64,000 nucleotides of DNA from Tritrichomonas musculus (GCA_039105265.1 JAPFFF010000013.1:3410001-3474000); one strand, 5' to 3'. Shown: positions 31,258 to 42,262, numbered from the stretch's first letter. A program made the numbers and translations. The notes: generated by a model from the sequence alone, not told the origin.

Positions 31258-34248
31258 TTAATTAACATTCAAATTTTCTTTCTTAGTCTTTTTCTGAATT
31301 TTCTTTATTTTTGATTTGGCTTCACTATGTCCGTTTTCTTCTGATTTCTGATAATAATCAATTGCTTTAGATAAATTCTGCTGGACGCCTTTTCCTTTTT
31401 CGAAGCAATTACCAAGACGAAAGAGAGCATCAGAATTACCTTTTTCGGCAGATTTCAGGTAATAACTGATTGATTTAGAATAATCCTGCTTGACACTTTT
31501 TCCTTTTTCGAAGAAATAGCCCAAACTAAACAAAGCATCCGCATTTTCTTTTTCGGCAGCCTTTAAGAAGTATTCGTAAGCCTTTGAATTATCTTGTTTC
31601 ACACCTCTTCCTTTTTCAAATATTAAACCTAAGTGATAGTCAGCTTGATCATTTCCTTGTTCAGAAGATTTAGACAAAAATTCGATTGCTTTTGAATAAT
31701 CTTGTCTTATTCCTCTTCCTTTCAAGTAAGCCAATCCCATTTGAAGCATTGCATTTTGATTTCCTCTTTGAGCAGATTTAGAGAAATAATTGACAGCTTT
31801 TGAATAATCTTGTTTAACACCTTGACCATTTAAATAATACAAACCTAAACTATACATTGCGTTTGAATTACCTCTTTTTGCTGACTTTTCATAATATTCA
31901 ATAGATTTAGAAATATCTTGTTCAACACCTTTACCTTTTTCATAACACAAGCCCAAGTTATAAAGTGTTGTTAAATCTCCTTTTTCTGCAGATTTCTTAT
32001 AGTATTCAATTGCCTTTGAAAAGTCTTGTTCAACTCCAAATCCATGATCATAAAAGTAACCTAATTTGTAGATGGCATCAGTATTTCCTTGATCAGCTAA
32101 TTGCTGATAAAGCTCCATTGCTTTAAGGTAATCTTTTTGGACACCTTGACCACATTCATAAAAATGAGCAAGTTTAAAAGTAGCATCAATGTTTCCTAAT
32201 TCTGATAAACGTTGATAAAAGCTCATTGCTTTTGAATAATCACGATCAACACATTTCCCACATTCATAAAAATGAGCAAGTTTGAATAAAGCTGACCAAT
32301 TATCTTGTTCTGCAGATCTTTCATAATAAGCAATTGCATTTGAATAATCTTGTTGAACACCTTTTCCTTTTTCATAAAAATGTCCCAATCTAAATAAGGC
32401 ATCTGAATCACCTTGCTCTGCTGATTTCGAGTAACATTCGATAGCTTTTACGTAATCTTGTTTAACTTTCTTTCCTTCTTCATAATACATTCCTAAATTG
32501 AACAATGCGTCAGATCCATCATCATCGTTTTTCATTTGGAATTTACTATTGTTGTCATCTTTAGAATAGCATAAATTAAGATTGAACAACGCTTCAGAAT
32601 TTCCGAGTTCAGCAGATCTTTTGAAATATTCAATTGCTTTTGATCGATCTTTAACAACACCTCGTCCTTCTTTATAACATAAACCAATACAGAAGAAAGC
32701 TTCATGATTTCCAAATTCTGCTGCTTTTTGATAATAGTCAATAGCTTTTTTATAATCCTTTTCAACACCTTGACCGTTTTCATAACAAATACCTAAGTTG
32801 AATAAAGCACTTGGATTATTTAAATCAGCAGCTTTTTGATAATATTTGATTGCTTTTGAATAGTCTTGTTCAACACCTCGTCCGTCTTTGTAACTTTTGC
32901 CTATGCAGTACAATGCATAAGAATTGTCTTGATCTGCCGCTTTATGATAATAATCAAATGCTTTCAAATCATCCTTCTTAACACAATGTCCATGAGTGTA
33001 ACAATAACCAAGTCGCATTGTTCCAAATGAGTTTCCTTGCTCTGATGCTTGTTGATAATAAAATTCACTCTTGCTGAAATCTTCTTTAACACCTTCTCCA
33101 TTTTCATAAAGAAGACCTAATAGGAATGATGAAAAACTGTTTCCTTTCTCTGATGATATCTTTAATCGATCAATGCATTTGTTGGAATTTTGCTCTTTTT
33201 TGCTTCCATGCAAATAAATTAATGATCGACATAATTCTTCATTTGAACGTCGAAAATCTGTTTGATTTTCATGGTCTAAAATGGCTTGTTGCGTTTGTGG
33301 CTTATTTGAAGTTTTGTGCTTTTTTTCTAAAAGTTTTCTAATAAAACGGTTTATCTCATTTTCATCGAGTTTTTCATTGAAATATTTTGAATGATTTTTT
33401 GTCAGTTCTGAAGAAATTTCTTCAAATGAAGGTCGTTCTTCAATGTTTGCGTTCCAACATCGTGAAATCAATTTTTGCATTTTCTTTGTAACATTCTTGG
33501 GAAACTTTGGCCTGTATCCGGAAGATATTTTGCCATAAAAATCATTATATTTAATTGATTCGCCTAGCTCTTCGAAAGGAACTTTTCCTGTTGTAATCTC
33601 ATATGCAAGCATTCCAAATGCATATGCATCTACTCCTGGTGAAGAAATATATTCGTCCTGATAAAATTCGGGACATTTATATAAAACAGTATCGATCATA
33701 ATTTCACCTTTCTTGGTCAAACAATTTGATTGAAAATCTGATAAGCCAAAATCACTTACACGGGGATAGAAATCATTTCTAAATAAAATGTTTTCTGGTT
33801 TCAGGTTTCGGTGGTTGATTCCATTTGCATGGAGATATCTTAAAGCGTCTGATATTCCGATTAGTGATATGCATTTTTTGGTCGGATTCCAATTTTCATC
33901 AATAACACCTTTCTTTTCGTTTTCTAAAATGATTTTTAACGAGCCTTGTGGACAATATTCGGAAATGATCGTTGGCTCGAATTTTTTGGTATCTGTTAAA
34001 GATTGGAAATTAATTCCGATAAATTTGACGATTGATGGATGAGATAATTGATGAAATTTTGAAGACTGTTGGATTAATTCCATTTGCTGGATTCCATTGA
34101 AATCATCTGTTGCTAAAATTTTTGCTACATATTTTTTGTTTTTTTTGGAACTCTTTAAAATGCAAACTGAACCAGATGTTCCATCACCTAACTTTTCTTT
34201 CTGGAGTTTGTAATCAGTTGTATTGTAGAAAGTATCTTTAAATTCCAT
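31258..34248 (-). CDS. TKL-type (pseudo)kinase with about 17 Sel1-like repeats
   Basis: A 996-residue protein. Residues 16-280 are a protein kinase domain: LGDGTSGSV is the glycine loop, YVAKIL carries the ATP Lys, and the catalytic loop is HRNLKPEN (about 144), with Asn in place of the catalytic Asp. VSDFGLSDF (about 166) keeps the metal Asp, and the segment after GKVPFEELGE with RCWNANIEERPSFEEI is TKL-like. From about residue 365 to 980 there are about 17 Sel1-like repeats (A-LF-LG-x-x-YE-x-GKGV-x-QDYSKAI-YYxK-A-xQGN), one shortened near 560. Sel1 repeats form an alpha-solenoid that holds partner proteins. The Asp-to-Asn change predicts weak or no catalysis, so a scaffold role is likely. 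Kinase-Sel1 proteins are a large expanded family in trichomonads. Confidence 0.93.
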   Translation of the reverse strand: MEFKDTFYNTTDYKLQKEKLGDGTSGSVCILKSSKKNKKYVAKILATDDFNGIQQMELIQQSSKFHQLSHPSIVKFIGINFQSLTDTKKFEPTIISEYCPQGSLKIILENEKKGVIDENWNPTKKCISLIGISDALRYLHANGINHRNLKPENILFRNDFYPRVSDFGLSDFQSNCLTKKGEIMIDTVLYKCPEFYQDEYISSPGVDAYAFGMLAYEITTGKVPFEELGESIKYNDFYGKISSGYRPKFPKNVTKKMQKLISRCWNANIEERPSFEEISSELTKNHSKYFNEKLDENEINRFIRKLLEKKHKTSNKPQTQQAILDHENQTDFRRSNEELCRSLIYLHGSKKEQNSNKCIDRLKISSEKGNSFSSFLLGLLYENGEGVKEDFSKSEFYYQQASEQGNSFGTMRLGYCYTHGHCVKKDDLKAFDYYHKAADQDNSYALYCIGKSYKDGRGVEQDYSKAIKYYQKAADLNNPSALFNLGICYENGQGVEKDYKKAIDYYQKAAEFGNHEAFFCIGLCYKEGRGVVKDRSKAIEYFKRSAELGNSEALFNLNLCYSKDDNNSKFQMKNDDDGSDALFNLGMYYEEGKKVKQDYVKAIECYSKSAEQGDSDALFRLGHFYEKGKGVQQDYSNAIAYYERSAEQDNWSALFKLAHFYECGKCVDRDYSKAMSFYQRLSELGNIDATFKLAHFYECGQGVQKDYLKAMELYQQLADQGNTDAIYKLGYFYDHGFGVEQDFSKAIEYYKKSAEKGDLTTLYNLGLCYEKGKGVEQDISKSIEYYEKSAKRGNSNAMYSLGLYYLNGQGVKQDYSKAVNYFSKSAQRGNQNAMLQMGLAYLKGRGIRQDYSKAIEFLSKSSEQGNDQADYHLGLIFEKGRGVKQDNSKAYEYFLKAAEKENADALFSLGYFFEKGKSVKQDYSKSISYYLKSAEKGNSDALFRLGNCFEKGKGVQQNLSKAIDYYQKSEENGHSEAKSKIKKIQKKTKKENLNVN

Positions 34249-34831
34249 GTTTTAAATTAAAAAGATTTCACATGATATTATTAATTTCAACAGAATTTCC
34301 TATATTGAATTTTTTCAATGATACATTGAAAATTCAAAGCATAAAATAAATAAACAAAATATCCCATTGAAATAAAAATTGTGTTTGTTATAAATCATCT
34401 TTTTGAATGATTTTCGTTTAGTTTCAATTCAATTCTTTTTTATTTGGTTAAAATTCAATATGTAATTAAATGAAATTAAATATCAGCTATCAATAAAATA
34501 TCACATCAAAAATATGATAAATACATAAATATTTCCATTTTTTCAATATTACAATTTTCATTTAATAACATATTTTCTTTATATAATTCATCATTTAATA
34601 TTGATCTCATAAGATAGCTTTTTAAAATAGAATAAAAAAAAGCAAATGATTCTCCCAGAATATCATCCCAATATATTCTTTATATTAACCCAAATTTGCA
34701 ATCAATTTGAATATTGAAGTTAGAAATTGAAAAAAAAAAAAATATAACCATATAATTGTCAAATCTGCATGAAATAATTTTAATAAATATATATATATAA
34801 AGAGTTTTTAAAATAATATCTAATAACATCT
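34249..34831. other. AT-rich spacer, no gene seen
   Basis: About 580 bases between the start of the kinase-Sel1 gene and the end of the LCAT-like gene. No gene, RNA or clear repeat was seen. Confidence 0.6.
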
Positions 34832-36058
34832 TTATAAATTTCTAAGTTTTTTCCATTCATCATTATCCATATGATCAAACAAATAATTCATTGTCTCATT
34901 CTGCCAAACAATTGATAAATGATTTGCAGATGGAAGAATATGTTGGAGATTCAAACAATCAACTTTATATGTGGTGTTCCAGTTATTGCAAAGATATTCA
35001 ATTCCTTCAGCATTAACCATTAAATCACCAAGACCATAGCTATATCTATCATTGCCATTTGAACGATCGAGAGAAACAAGAGTTTCTAATGCTGTATTAT
35101 AAACAATTGAACAAGGGAAATCGAAAGGTGTTGGAATACGAGTTGGCCAGTCTTCATTCAATTCATATATTTTTTCGATAGAAGGATCACTAGAAAAAAT
35201 ACCTTCATCTATTAAAGCCTGCTTTAAATCTCGTGCAAAATAATTTTTACCATTTTTATTTGTGTAAAGAGGACGATCACCAAAAATTACATAATTAGGG
35301 ATATGGATATCAACACCACCAAGCTTTTGAGCTGAATCTGGAAACTCACCAATAATCTGTAGGAAAGGGATCATTTTGGTCAAAATTGTAGTAAAAGATA
35401 AGTAACTTCCTCCCATTGATGGAGCAATTAGAAAAGCAGAATCAATATATTTATCTCTCCATTCTTTGGTCATTTTGGTCATACAAAAATAATTAATGAA
35501 AATACTTCCCATTGAATGACCGACAAGTATAACTTTTTCGTTATTATTTTTTGTATATGCAATTTCAACTAGCTCTTTGACTTGATTCCAAAAAGTATCT
35601 GGATGAGCCATTCCGTATCTCCAATCATAAGGAATGCCGAATAATGATTCTTTTTCTACGTATCCGCGAGCTTTTAAAACATCTGCAAGTGGACCATAAG
35701 TAGCAGCAAAATGCAGATCATGCTCGAATTCATCGACATAAGCAATTCCTTCTAAACCACCGAAGTCAACAGGCTTTATTGAAACTCCTTCTTTTTCTGT
35801 AACTTCATTGGTTTCATTATTCCAATGAAGACCAATATATTCAAGTAAACAATTATGAAGTGGTGGAACAACTAATAAATCGTTAACCCAAACATCATCA
35901 TCAACAATTTTTGAACAATACCAATGCGGTTTACGAGTTACATTTCCATGAAGTCTACTGGCCATTAAACCTGGGACAAGAAAAACTGGTTTACGTGCAT
36001 TCGTCAAAGTTATGAATAATAAAAAAGAAAAGATCGAATAAGAATGAAATAAGATCAT
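34832..36058 (-). CDS. Secreted LCAT-family phospholipase/acyltransferase
   Basis: A 408-residue protein with an N-terminal signal peptide (hydrophobic core FSFLLFITL, cleavage near NAR-KP). FLVPGLMASRL is the family's first strand with the oxyanion turn. VILVGHSMGSIF (about 179) has the nucleophile Ser in G-H-S-M-G. The acidic member is probably Asp in GLGDLMVN (about 343; LCAT usually has GDGTV here), and His is in SANHLSIVWQ (about 378). FGIPYDWRYG is the diagnostic LCAT/PDAT motif. Known relatives are lysosomal phospholipase A2, LCAT and plant/yeast PDAT. The product is expected in the secretory or lysosomal lumen, cutting or transferring acyl chains of phospholipids. Confidence 0.93.
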   Translation of the reverse strand: MILFHSYSIFSFLLFITLTNARKPVFLVPGLMASRLHGNVTRKPHWYCSKIVDDDVWVNDLLVVPPLHNCLLEYIGLHWNNETNEVTEKEGVSIKPVDFGGLEGIAYVDEFEHDLHFAATYGPLADVLKARGYVEKESLFGIPYDWRYGMAHPDTFWNQVKELVEIAYTKNNNEKVILVGHSMGSIFINYFCMTKMTKEWRDKYIDSAFLIAPSMGGSYLSFTTILTKMIPFLQIIGEFPDSAQKLGGVDIHIPNYVIFGDRPLYTNKNGKNYFARDLKQALIDEGIFSSDPSIEKIYELNEDWPTRIPTPFDFPCSIVYNTALETLVSLDRSNGNDRYSYGLGDLMVNAEGIEYLCNNWNTTYKVDCLNLQHILPSANHLSIVWQNETMNYLFDHMDNDEWKKLRNL

Positions 36059-36364
36059 TTTTATTTGAGAAATTTTGAGTATTCAATTTTCTTTCATTGA
36101 ATTTTTTGTGAGGTTTAATTCATAACATTTATTTTTTAACGTAAGCTTTTCTCTCTATAAATAAAAATAATACATATATATAATTCACATTTCTATATTT
36201 TTTAGCAAAAATAAAAATCAACATTTTTTATTGAAAATTTGAATTAACTCAATATTCTAACATTATTTCATTTTTTTTTGAAATAGCGCAATTGAAATAA
36301 TTTCCCAAAGATTTTTTTTTCATATGTATATATTTATAATCATTCATTAATTTTATACCAAATA

Positions 36365-37321
36365 AGATGGGTCCCGACTCAATATGCTGGGACTTTTTGG
36401 GACTTAATAGGTTTTTTATTTAATCATATTATGATATGTTTAATTATATAAGATTATCTTTAATTACACCGATACGATTATTAAATATTTATTTATATTT
36501 AAAGATAATCATATTTTAATCTTAAAATAGAAAATTGAAAGGAAAATCATTCAAAATTTTGAGAGAAATATAGTATTTATCATTCTATTTGAAACTTCTA
36601 AAAACTCATTTAAAACAAATTAACAATATTATAGTTGCTCTAATTGTCTGGAAATAAATGGATATTGAGTATTTTTTTCAAAACATCGAAATGAATTATT
36701 ATATATAGTCCATTTTACTTAAATTTTCTACATTAAATATGAAATTTAAAAATAATTGGTATTGATATTTTATTATTATGCATTTTTAAAATGAAATTTT
36801 CTTTTTTTTGGAGGTTTTCGTATATAGAATAAACTTTAAAATTAACTTTTTGAGAATATTATTTCTAAAAAAAAATTAAGTTTATATCTTAATATTAAAT
36901 CGTTATAATTTAGAATAAATCAATTGATTATATTATATTAAAAAATTAAATACTTTTAAAATGCTTAAACATATAAATATATCCAAGATTCAAAGAGAAA
37001 AAACAAAAACAAATTTCTCCCATTTTTTGATATATTATACATTTATCTCTGTTAATAAACAATATTTCGAAAAATTAATAAAAATATAAGTTGTTTAATT
37101 TATATATTATTTTATATTATGAATATAGTCCGAAATTGATAAATTTTTAAATGAATAGATAAATGCATTAGATCTTTCTTTTTACATTAAAATATAAAGA
37201 AATATAAAGAAATATATAACTATTTTATTATTTAAAAATGTTTATTAAAAAAATGAAAATATAATAAGATAGATTTATTTTAAAATGAAAAAAATACGTT
37301 ATTTCAAGTCTGAACCCATCT
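36365..37321. mobile_element. MITE with 8-bp target duplication
   Basis: The ends AGATGGGT(C/T)C(C/A)GACT are inverted, and ACCAAATA lies on both sides (36357-36364 and 37322-37329). 957 bp, no coding frame. The duplication fits hAT (8 bp); with the next base it could also be 9 bp (Mutator-like). Confidence 0.7.
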
Positions 37322-38777
37322 ACCAAATAAGAAAAATTGGTAATACGATTATTTTTCCTTACAAGAGATGACCAAGTAAATGAATGGTTAATTTATTACA
37401 ATAATACCATTTTTTTGCGTTTTGTATTAAATAAATACCAAATTTTATTTTATTTTAAAATAATATAATAGCAAATATATATAAATATAACATCAATGAT
37501 TTGATTAAATATAATTGATGAATATTTAATTTAATTTTCTTGGGAAATCGTAATTGCCCGTGGCGGTTAATGTCAATATTGATCGAAATCGTAAAAATAA
37601 GAAAATTAAATTGTATATAATGAACATACTTAATTAAAATTAATTCATTGGCATGCCAATGGTCATCAATCGTTTTTATTAAAATTCCACCAACAGTGAA
37701 ATACATTATTTATCAAGCTTTTCGTAAAAGCATATATCTTCAAATCATTGAATTTGTGGAAAAATCGAGTATTGTTTTTTTAATAGTATAATTAACATTC
37801 CTTCAAGTTTTATTGAACAAAAATTCATTCAATCAATTTCCAATTTGATTCCAAATTATATTTTATAGATCAAAATGCATTCATGGAATCATCAATCAAT
37901 CAAATAACAATTCCTAGAAGTTCTACTCATATTGGTAAATACAAGAAATTTATCTTAAATTATTTATGCCAATTATTTTGGAAAAGGATTCATAATTAGT
38001 GAATATTGATGATAATGCATTCATTAGCCAATCCAAATTCCATTAAGTGTAATTCAAATTAACGAAAATTCATTATAAAGTTGAATAATACAAAAAAAAA
38101 TTTCTGTTTTTGATGATTCAAACTTGATGATTATTGAAAAAAAGCATTTAATAATACTGTAATAGCTTCATTTTTTGTTACTTCAAACGAATGTTTCACC
38201 AAAATTGATGCATAAGCAAATTGCCAAAATCTTCAAATTGCTGAATTTCATGAGAATTCAAAATTATGTTCATTTGACATCGAAAACAATAAAAATATCT
38301 AAAATTTATATATGATATACTTTTTACCAAGAATAATAAATTTGGTATAATCTTTATAATTTATCAAATTTAATGTTATTATTATTCTTTTAATGCGTGC
38401 TATTAAAGAATATCAAATATATTATATTATTAAGATAAAAAGTCCTTTATAAAGGTAATCAATTCAAATAACGATTAAAAATATGACTTATCAATTTTAT
38501 TCAAATTTTTCTGAGATTTATAAAAATATGACATGTGGAAATTGAAATTTAATTGAAATCATCGATAATTTGTAAAATGTATTGAATTTCTTATCATTTT
38601 TTAAAAAATCAAAGAAGAGAAAAGTTCCATGAGCTGATTCTTTATCTTATGTACTCACCAGACATATCAGACAAAAAAGAAAAGAAGAGACTAGCAATAA
38701 TTTTTAAATTAATGATATTGCAATATCATATTGTGAAGAAAAGATCCTCAATTTCAACACAACTAAAGGAAAGCTTT
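37322..38777. other. Gene-free AT-rich region
   Basis: About 1.45 kb without a supportable gene. An 83-codon frame at 37455-37706 (minus) has no domain and no initiator and is not called. A perfect 16-bp palindrome CATTGGCATGCCAATG lies near 37646-37662. Nothing else stands out until the hairpin array. Confidence 0.55.
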
Positions 38778-38778
38778 G

Positions 38779-39100
38779 GTGCCTTGTATAAGGCGCTTTA
38801 ACAGCAATCTTTTACTTAACATTTTTTTTTGTTCTTCCAAGATCAATTTGATACTTGAAGGAAGTTAACGTGTGCCTTGTATAAGAGACATTAACAGCAA
38901 TATGAATTCATATTTTTAATGAAATCCTTAAAAGTAAGGAATTTGGCGTCTTGTATAAGACGCTTTGACAGCTATTTAATTTTGAAGAAATCTTCTCCAC
39001 TCTTATTTAAATAGCCTTTAGTGATCCCCAATGACAAGAAAAACGGAGAGACCATAATTATAGAATGAGTGCCTTGTATAAGGCACCTTAACTGCTATTT
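38779..39100 (+). repeat. Array of four covarying hairpin repeats
   Basis: Four copies of a 30-base unit occur at 38779, 38872, 38946 and 39069, all in the same orientation, with unrelated AT-rich sequence between. The unit is a 7-bp stem with a GTAT loop followed by TTAACAGC(A/T)AT. Copy 1 is GTGCCTTGTATAAGGCGC, copy 3 GCGTCTTGTATAAGACGC and copy 4 GTGCCTTGTATAAGGCAC. Stem pairs 2/17 and 4/15 change together between copies 1, 3 and 4; copy 2 has two mismatches. Joint changes suggest selection on a folded RNA (or a DNA cruciform). A weaker fifth copy may lie near 39177-39205. No known RNA family recognised. Confidence 0.7.
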
Positions 39101-39207
39101 AACCGAAAAAAAATATTTTTTTATTATCATTTAAGTAATTATCTCTTTTTGATTGTCCAAAGATTAAGTATTTGGAGCATTTTTCATAATACATTGGTTG
39201 CTATTTA

Positions 39208-39243
<36 letters not shown>

Positions 39244-39972
39244 AAAAAAAATTCTATTTTTTATTGTTAAGTAGGCTTGTTAAGTCTCGATTTTCGATAT
39301 CGATAATTGATCAATTTTTCTGATATCAATATCAAATCAAAGATTTTATCTCTGATATCAATAATGAATAAAAATAAAAGATCGATTATCAATATTGAAA
39401 ATTTTTTAACGTATTAAAATTTTGTAAACTTTTTTAACTTATTACTTCACATATAACTATTACGGCCGTAGGCCGTAGTTGGAGAGTGCCGTTGTCAAAT
39501 CCGTAATTTTGCCGAAACTCCTCTATACAATTGTCGTATTTTATTTGGTCGATTTTTTAATTACACGGTAGTAATTTTTTATTACACGTTAGATAATAAA
39601 TGGAGGAGACTCTTCGGTCTTCTGAAAAAGTAATGAGACTGAAATTGGATAATTGATTTGAGCAGGCGAAGATGATTTGAGTGAATCATGTTATGCTGAT
39701 ATTGAATAAAATCAACTTATATAACTGCAAGGACAACCATATGCAAGTGAGATTAATTTCTGTAATAAATTGGTATAGTTTATTAAAATGAGTTTTTTAT
39801 ATATAATATAAAGTATTCAAAGCAATTATTCAAAAAGTTTTGACATGACCATTTATCATACATTTTTTAATGTATGAAGCTATCACTAATCTTTTTAAGA
39901 TTTCATTCTTTTGCTTTAAAAAACTTTTACTTGTCCAGATTAAAAGCAAACATTGCTCAAAAAAATATAATT
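39101..39972. other. Spacer with microsatellite and GATATC-rich imperfect palindrome
   Basis: No gene. An (AAT)n tract at about 39209-39231 runs into A20 (to 39251). From about 39278 to 39412 the sequence is an imperfect inverted repeat rich in ATCGATAAT and GATATC. A short less AT-rich patch with ACGGCCGTAGGCCGTA is at 39463-39478. Confidence 0.5.
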
Positions 39973-42240
39973 TTAGAGAACTGTAATTTTTGCATAGCCG
40001 TTGCCGTCGTGGCCTCGCTCGTTTCCATTTCCGTCTGGACGGGGGAATTCTTCGTTGCCTCCAGCGCACACGACATCAGTCAGGTAGTACGCGCTGCTTA
40101 GGGCAAACTTCGATGCGTTTGATGGGTCCCCTGACTGAAATGCTTTCAGACTCGAATCTGTGAACGTCCAGCCTGAACCGCCGCCGCCACTCGAACAATG
40201 AACGTTATATCCATATCCACCGCCGCCACCGCCGTACCAGCCGCCTCCACCGCCGCCACCTGAATCAGTTCCTTGACGGTACTTGCCTGTGGCGCCAGAA
40301 CCAAATCGGCCTGGATCTCCATGCCTGCCATCCCTGCAGCCGAGTCCGCGTGTGCTGCCTGTCTGAGTGCCTGCGCCCTGGCTCTGAAGTGCTCCTTGGT
40401 GGTAGCAGTTGCCTCCAGTCTGGCCTCCTCCGAATCCGCCCGGATTAACCGTGTAAGCGCAGCCGCTCGCTCCGCCGCCGCCGCCAGCGACAATCACTCT
40501 CGAGTAGTCCGTGTCACTTCCAATTCGAATAGAAGTCGAACCTCCTCCTGTTCCAGGAACTGTCGGGAAACTAATATTCCAGTGGCCTGTTTTTGTGCCT
40601 CCGCCGTCAGGGAAGCCTCCTTCAGTAGCCGATCCATCTGGCGAGTTTGACTGGCGTCCTTTTTCTCCAACAAAAACATAAACCGTCTCGTCTTTGTTCA
40701 AACTCAGAATGCCTCGTGAATAACCGCCTAAACCGCCTTGAACAGTCGACTGCTTGCCTCGAGGTTGACCACCATAGCCATTGCCAGTTGAATCGCCGCC
40801 TTTTGCGCCCCAGACTTCGAGCTTGTATTTGCCTTGCGGAAGCGAAATTTTGGCTGCCTTTTTCTCTCTATACTCGAACGTGAGGTTGCTTCCGCTCGTT
40901 GTCACTGAGTTACTCACAATTTCGTTTGATTCGCCTTCACTGCTGAAAACAATGCATCGCACGTAGTAAGTGCCAGGCTTGCGAGCAAAAGATGTTTTCA
41001 TGTGAAGTGAGGTGACTGGTTCTCCATTTTCATACGCTTCGCTTCCGAGGCATTTTGCGTCGCTTGTGCTCACAATCACTTTGCTTCTCGATGCGTCGAG
41101 CAGTGAACCTTTCGTCTTCAAATTGATTTCTGCGTTGATGAAAAGTCCATTTCGAACACTGGCAATAATCTTTCCTTTGATTATGAGAAGTTTGCTTAGT
41201 TGTTTTTGCAGGAGACTTACTTGGCTTTCTAGCTCCTTTGAATAATTGATTTGACTCTGCAATTGCTCACTGAATTGTTTTTGAAGCAGTGTTTCCAGGT
41301 CCTTCATTTTGTCTTGCTGGTCGCTGATCAATTTTTTAGATTCGCTCAACTGGCTCTGAAGAGAAGAAATTTTTGTTTCCAAATCTTTCATTTGACTTCG
41401 CTGTTCGTTATTCATTTCTTCAAGATTCTTCTTACGACTTGTTATTTCATTTATAAGGGACAAATTGCACTTAAGGTAATCAAAGCAATGCTTCGTGCTT
41501 TCATTCGATTTTGAATACTTTTCACACAAATCTTCAAGACGGTCTTCTGAAAGCTTTTGGAGATCGAGAAACTGAAGCAAAATGCAAAATTTGTTCAATG
41601 AGGTCATTATTATATCAAAAAGTTTGTTACTGTTGATTTCTGTTGGCGAACTTTTGTTAATAACACGATAAATAATTTGAGTAGGCAACTCTTTGAATTT
41701 TTCATTGGAAAAACATTCATTGATTTTACTTGTTAGGATATTTTCAATCTCGTCGCTGATTTCTAGTTGTTGTTTGTCAATATCTTTCCCATTTTGAAGT
41801 TCATATTCAAGCATCTGGATAATAAAATCAACTTCGATGTTATGGGATTTAATATATTGTTTGATTTTGAATGAGAGTTTACGAACTTCGAAAAATTTGC
41901 AAATTTTAAGTAGATCTGCACATTGGGTGTACTTTAAGATTAAATCTTCAGTAAGATCGTAATTTTGTTCTAATAATTGAAAAAAAAGATCAACGCTCTC
42001 AGGTAAAAGCCGTGATTCTTCTTGAAGTTGATGAATTTCTTGGGGAAGGCGATTGTTAACATCTGAAAACAAGTATGTTTCTCGGATATGTTTCGAATAC
42101 TTAGTTAGTTGTGAATAATACAAATTAATGTTTTTTGAATTATGTTGGAATGTAAATAGATCATCATTTTCAAAATTATCATCATCATTAATATCGGAAT
42201 TCAGTCCTTGATCGAAATTCTGGAAGCTTAAAACGCTCAT
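39973..42240 (-). CDS. BTB-like, coiled-coil, glycine-rich (ALK/LTK GRD-like) protein
   Basis: A 755-residue protein from the ATG at 42240. The frame stays open for 36 codons upstream, but only to a GTG at 42348, so the inner ATG is used. Residues about 35-165 are the trichomonad BTB-type module (YSKHIRETYLFSDV, then RLPQEI). Residues about 265-360 are a coiled coil (KDLETKISSLQSQLSES repeats). Residues about 365-480 may be a beta-sandwich linker. From about 490 a Gly_rich domain (Pfam PF12810 type, as in ALK/LTK) begins YKLEVWGAKGGDSTGNGYGG, includes RVIVAGGGGGASG and ends in NGYAKITVL. DNA for the glycine-rich part is far more GC-rich than the 5' half. The role is probably adaptor-like; BTB modules mediate dimerisation and Cul3 contacts elsewhere. 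Divergent from the BTB-PARG gene. Confidence 0.85.
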   Translation of the reverse strand: MSVLSFQNFDQGLNSDINDDDNFENDDLFTFQHNSKNINLYYSQLTKYSKHIRETYLFSDVNNRLPQEIHQLQEESRLLPESVDLFFQLLEQNYDLTEDLILKYTQCADLLKICKFFEVRKLSFKIKQYIKSHNIEVDFIIQMLEYELQNGKDIDKQQLEISDEIENILTSKINECFSNEKFKELPTQIIYRVINKSSPTEINSNKLFDIIMTSLNKFCILLQFLDLQKLSEDRLEDLCEKYSKSNESTKHCFDYLKCNLSLINEITSRKKNLEEMNNEQRSQMKDLETKISSLQSQLSESKKLISDQQDKMKDLETLLQKQFSEQLQSQINYSKELESQVSLLQKQLSKLLIIKGKIIASVRNGLFINAEINLKTKGSLLDASRSKVIVSTSDAKCLGSEAYENGEPVTSLHMKTSFARKPGTYYVRCIVFSSEGESNEIVSNSVTTSGSNLTFEYREKKAAKISLPQGKYKLEVWGAKGGDSTGNGYGGQPRGKQSTVQGGLGGYSRGILSLNKDETVYVFVGEKGRQSNSPDGSATEGGFPDGGGTKTGHWNISFPTVPGTGGGSTSIRIGSDTDYSRVIVAGGGGGASGCAYTVNPGGFGGGQTGGNCYHQGALQSQGAGTQTGSTRGLGCRDGRHGDPGRFGSGATGKYRQGTDSGGGGGGGWYGGGGGGYGYNVHCSSGGGGSGWTFTDSSLKAFQSGDPSNASKFALSSAYYLTDVVCAGGNEEFPRPDGNGNERGHDGNGYAKITVL

Positions 42241-42262
42241 AAAATTTTGGAAATTTTGATGA

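Noticed and set aside
37455-37706. 83-codon frame on the minus strand
   Set aside because: No domain, no initiator and spacer-like composition; it overlaps a palindrome in a gene-free region.
38779-39100. CRISPR array
   Set aside because: Spacers differ in length, repeats diverge, and the setting is eukaryotic; the paired stem changes point to a folded element instead.
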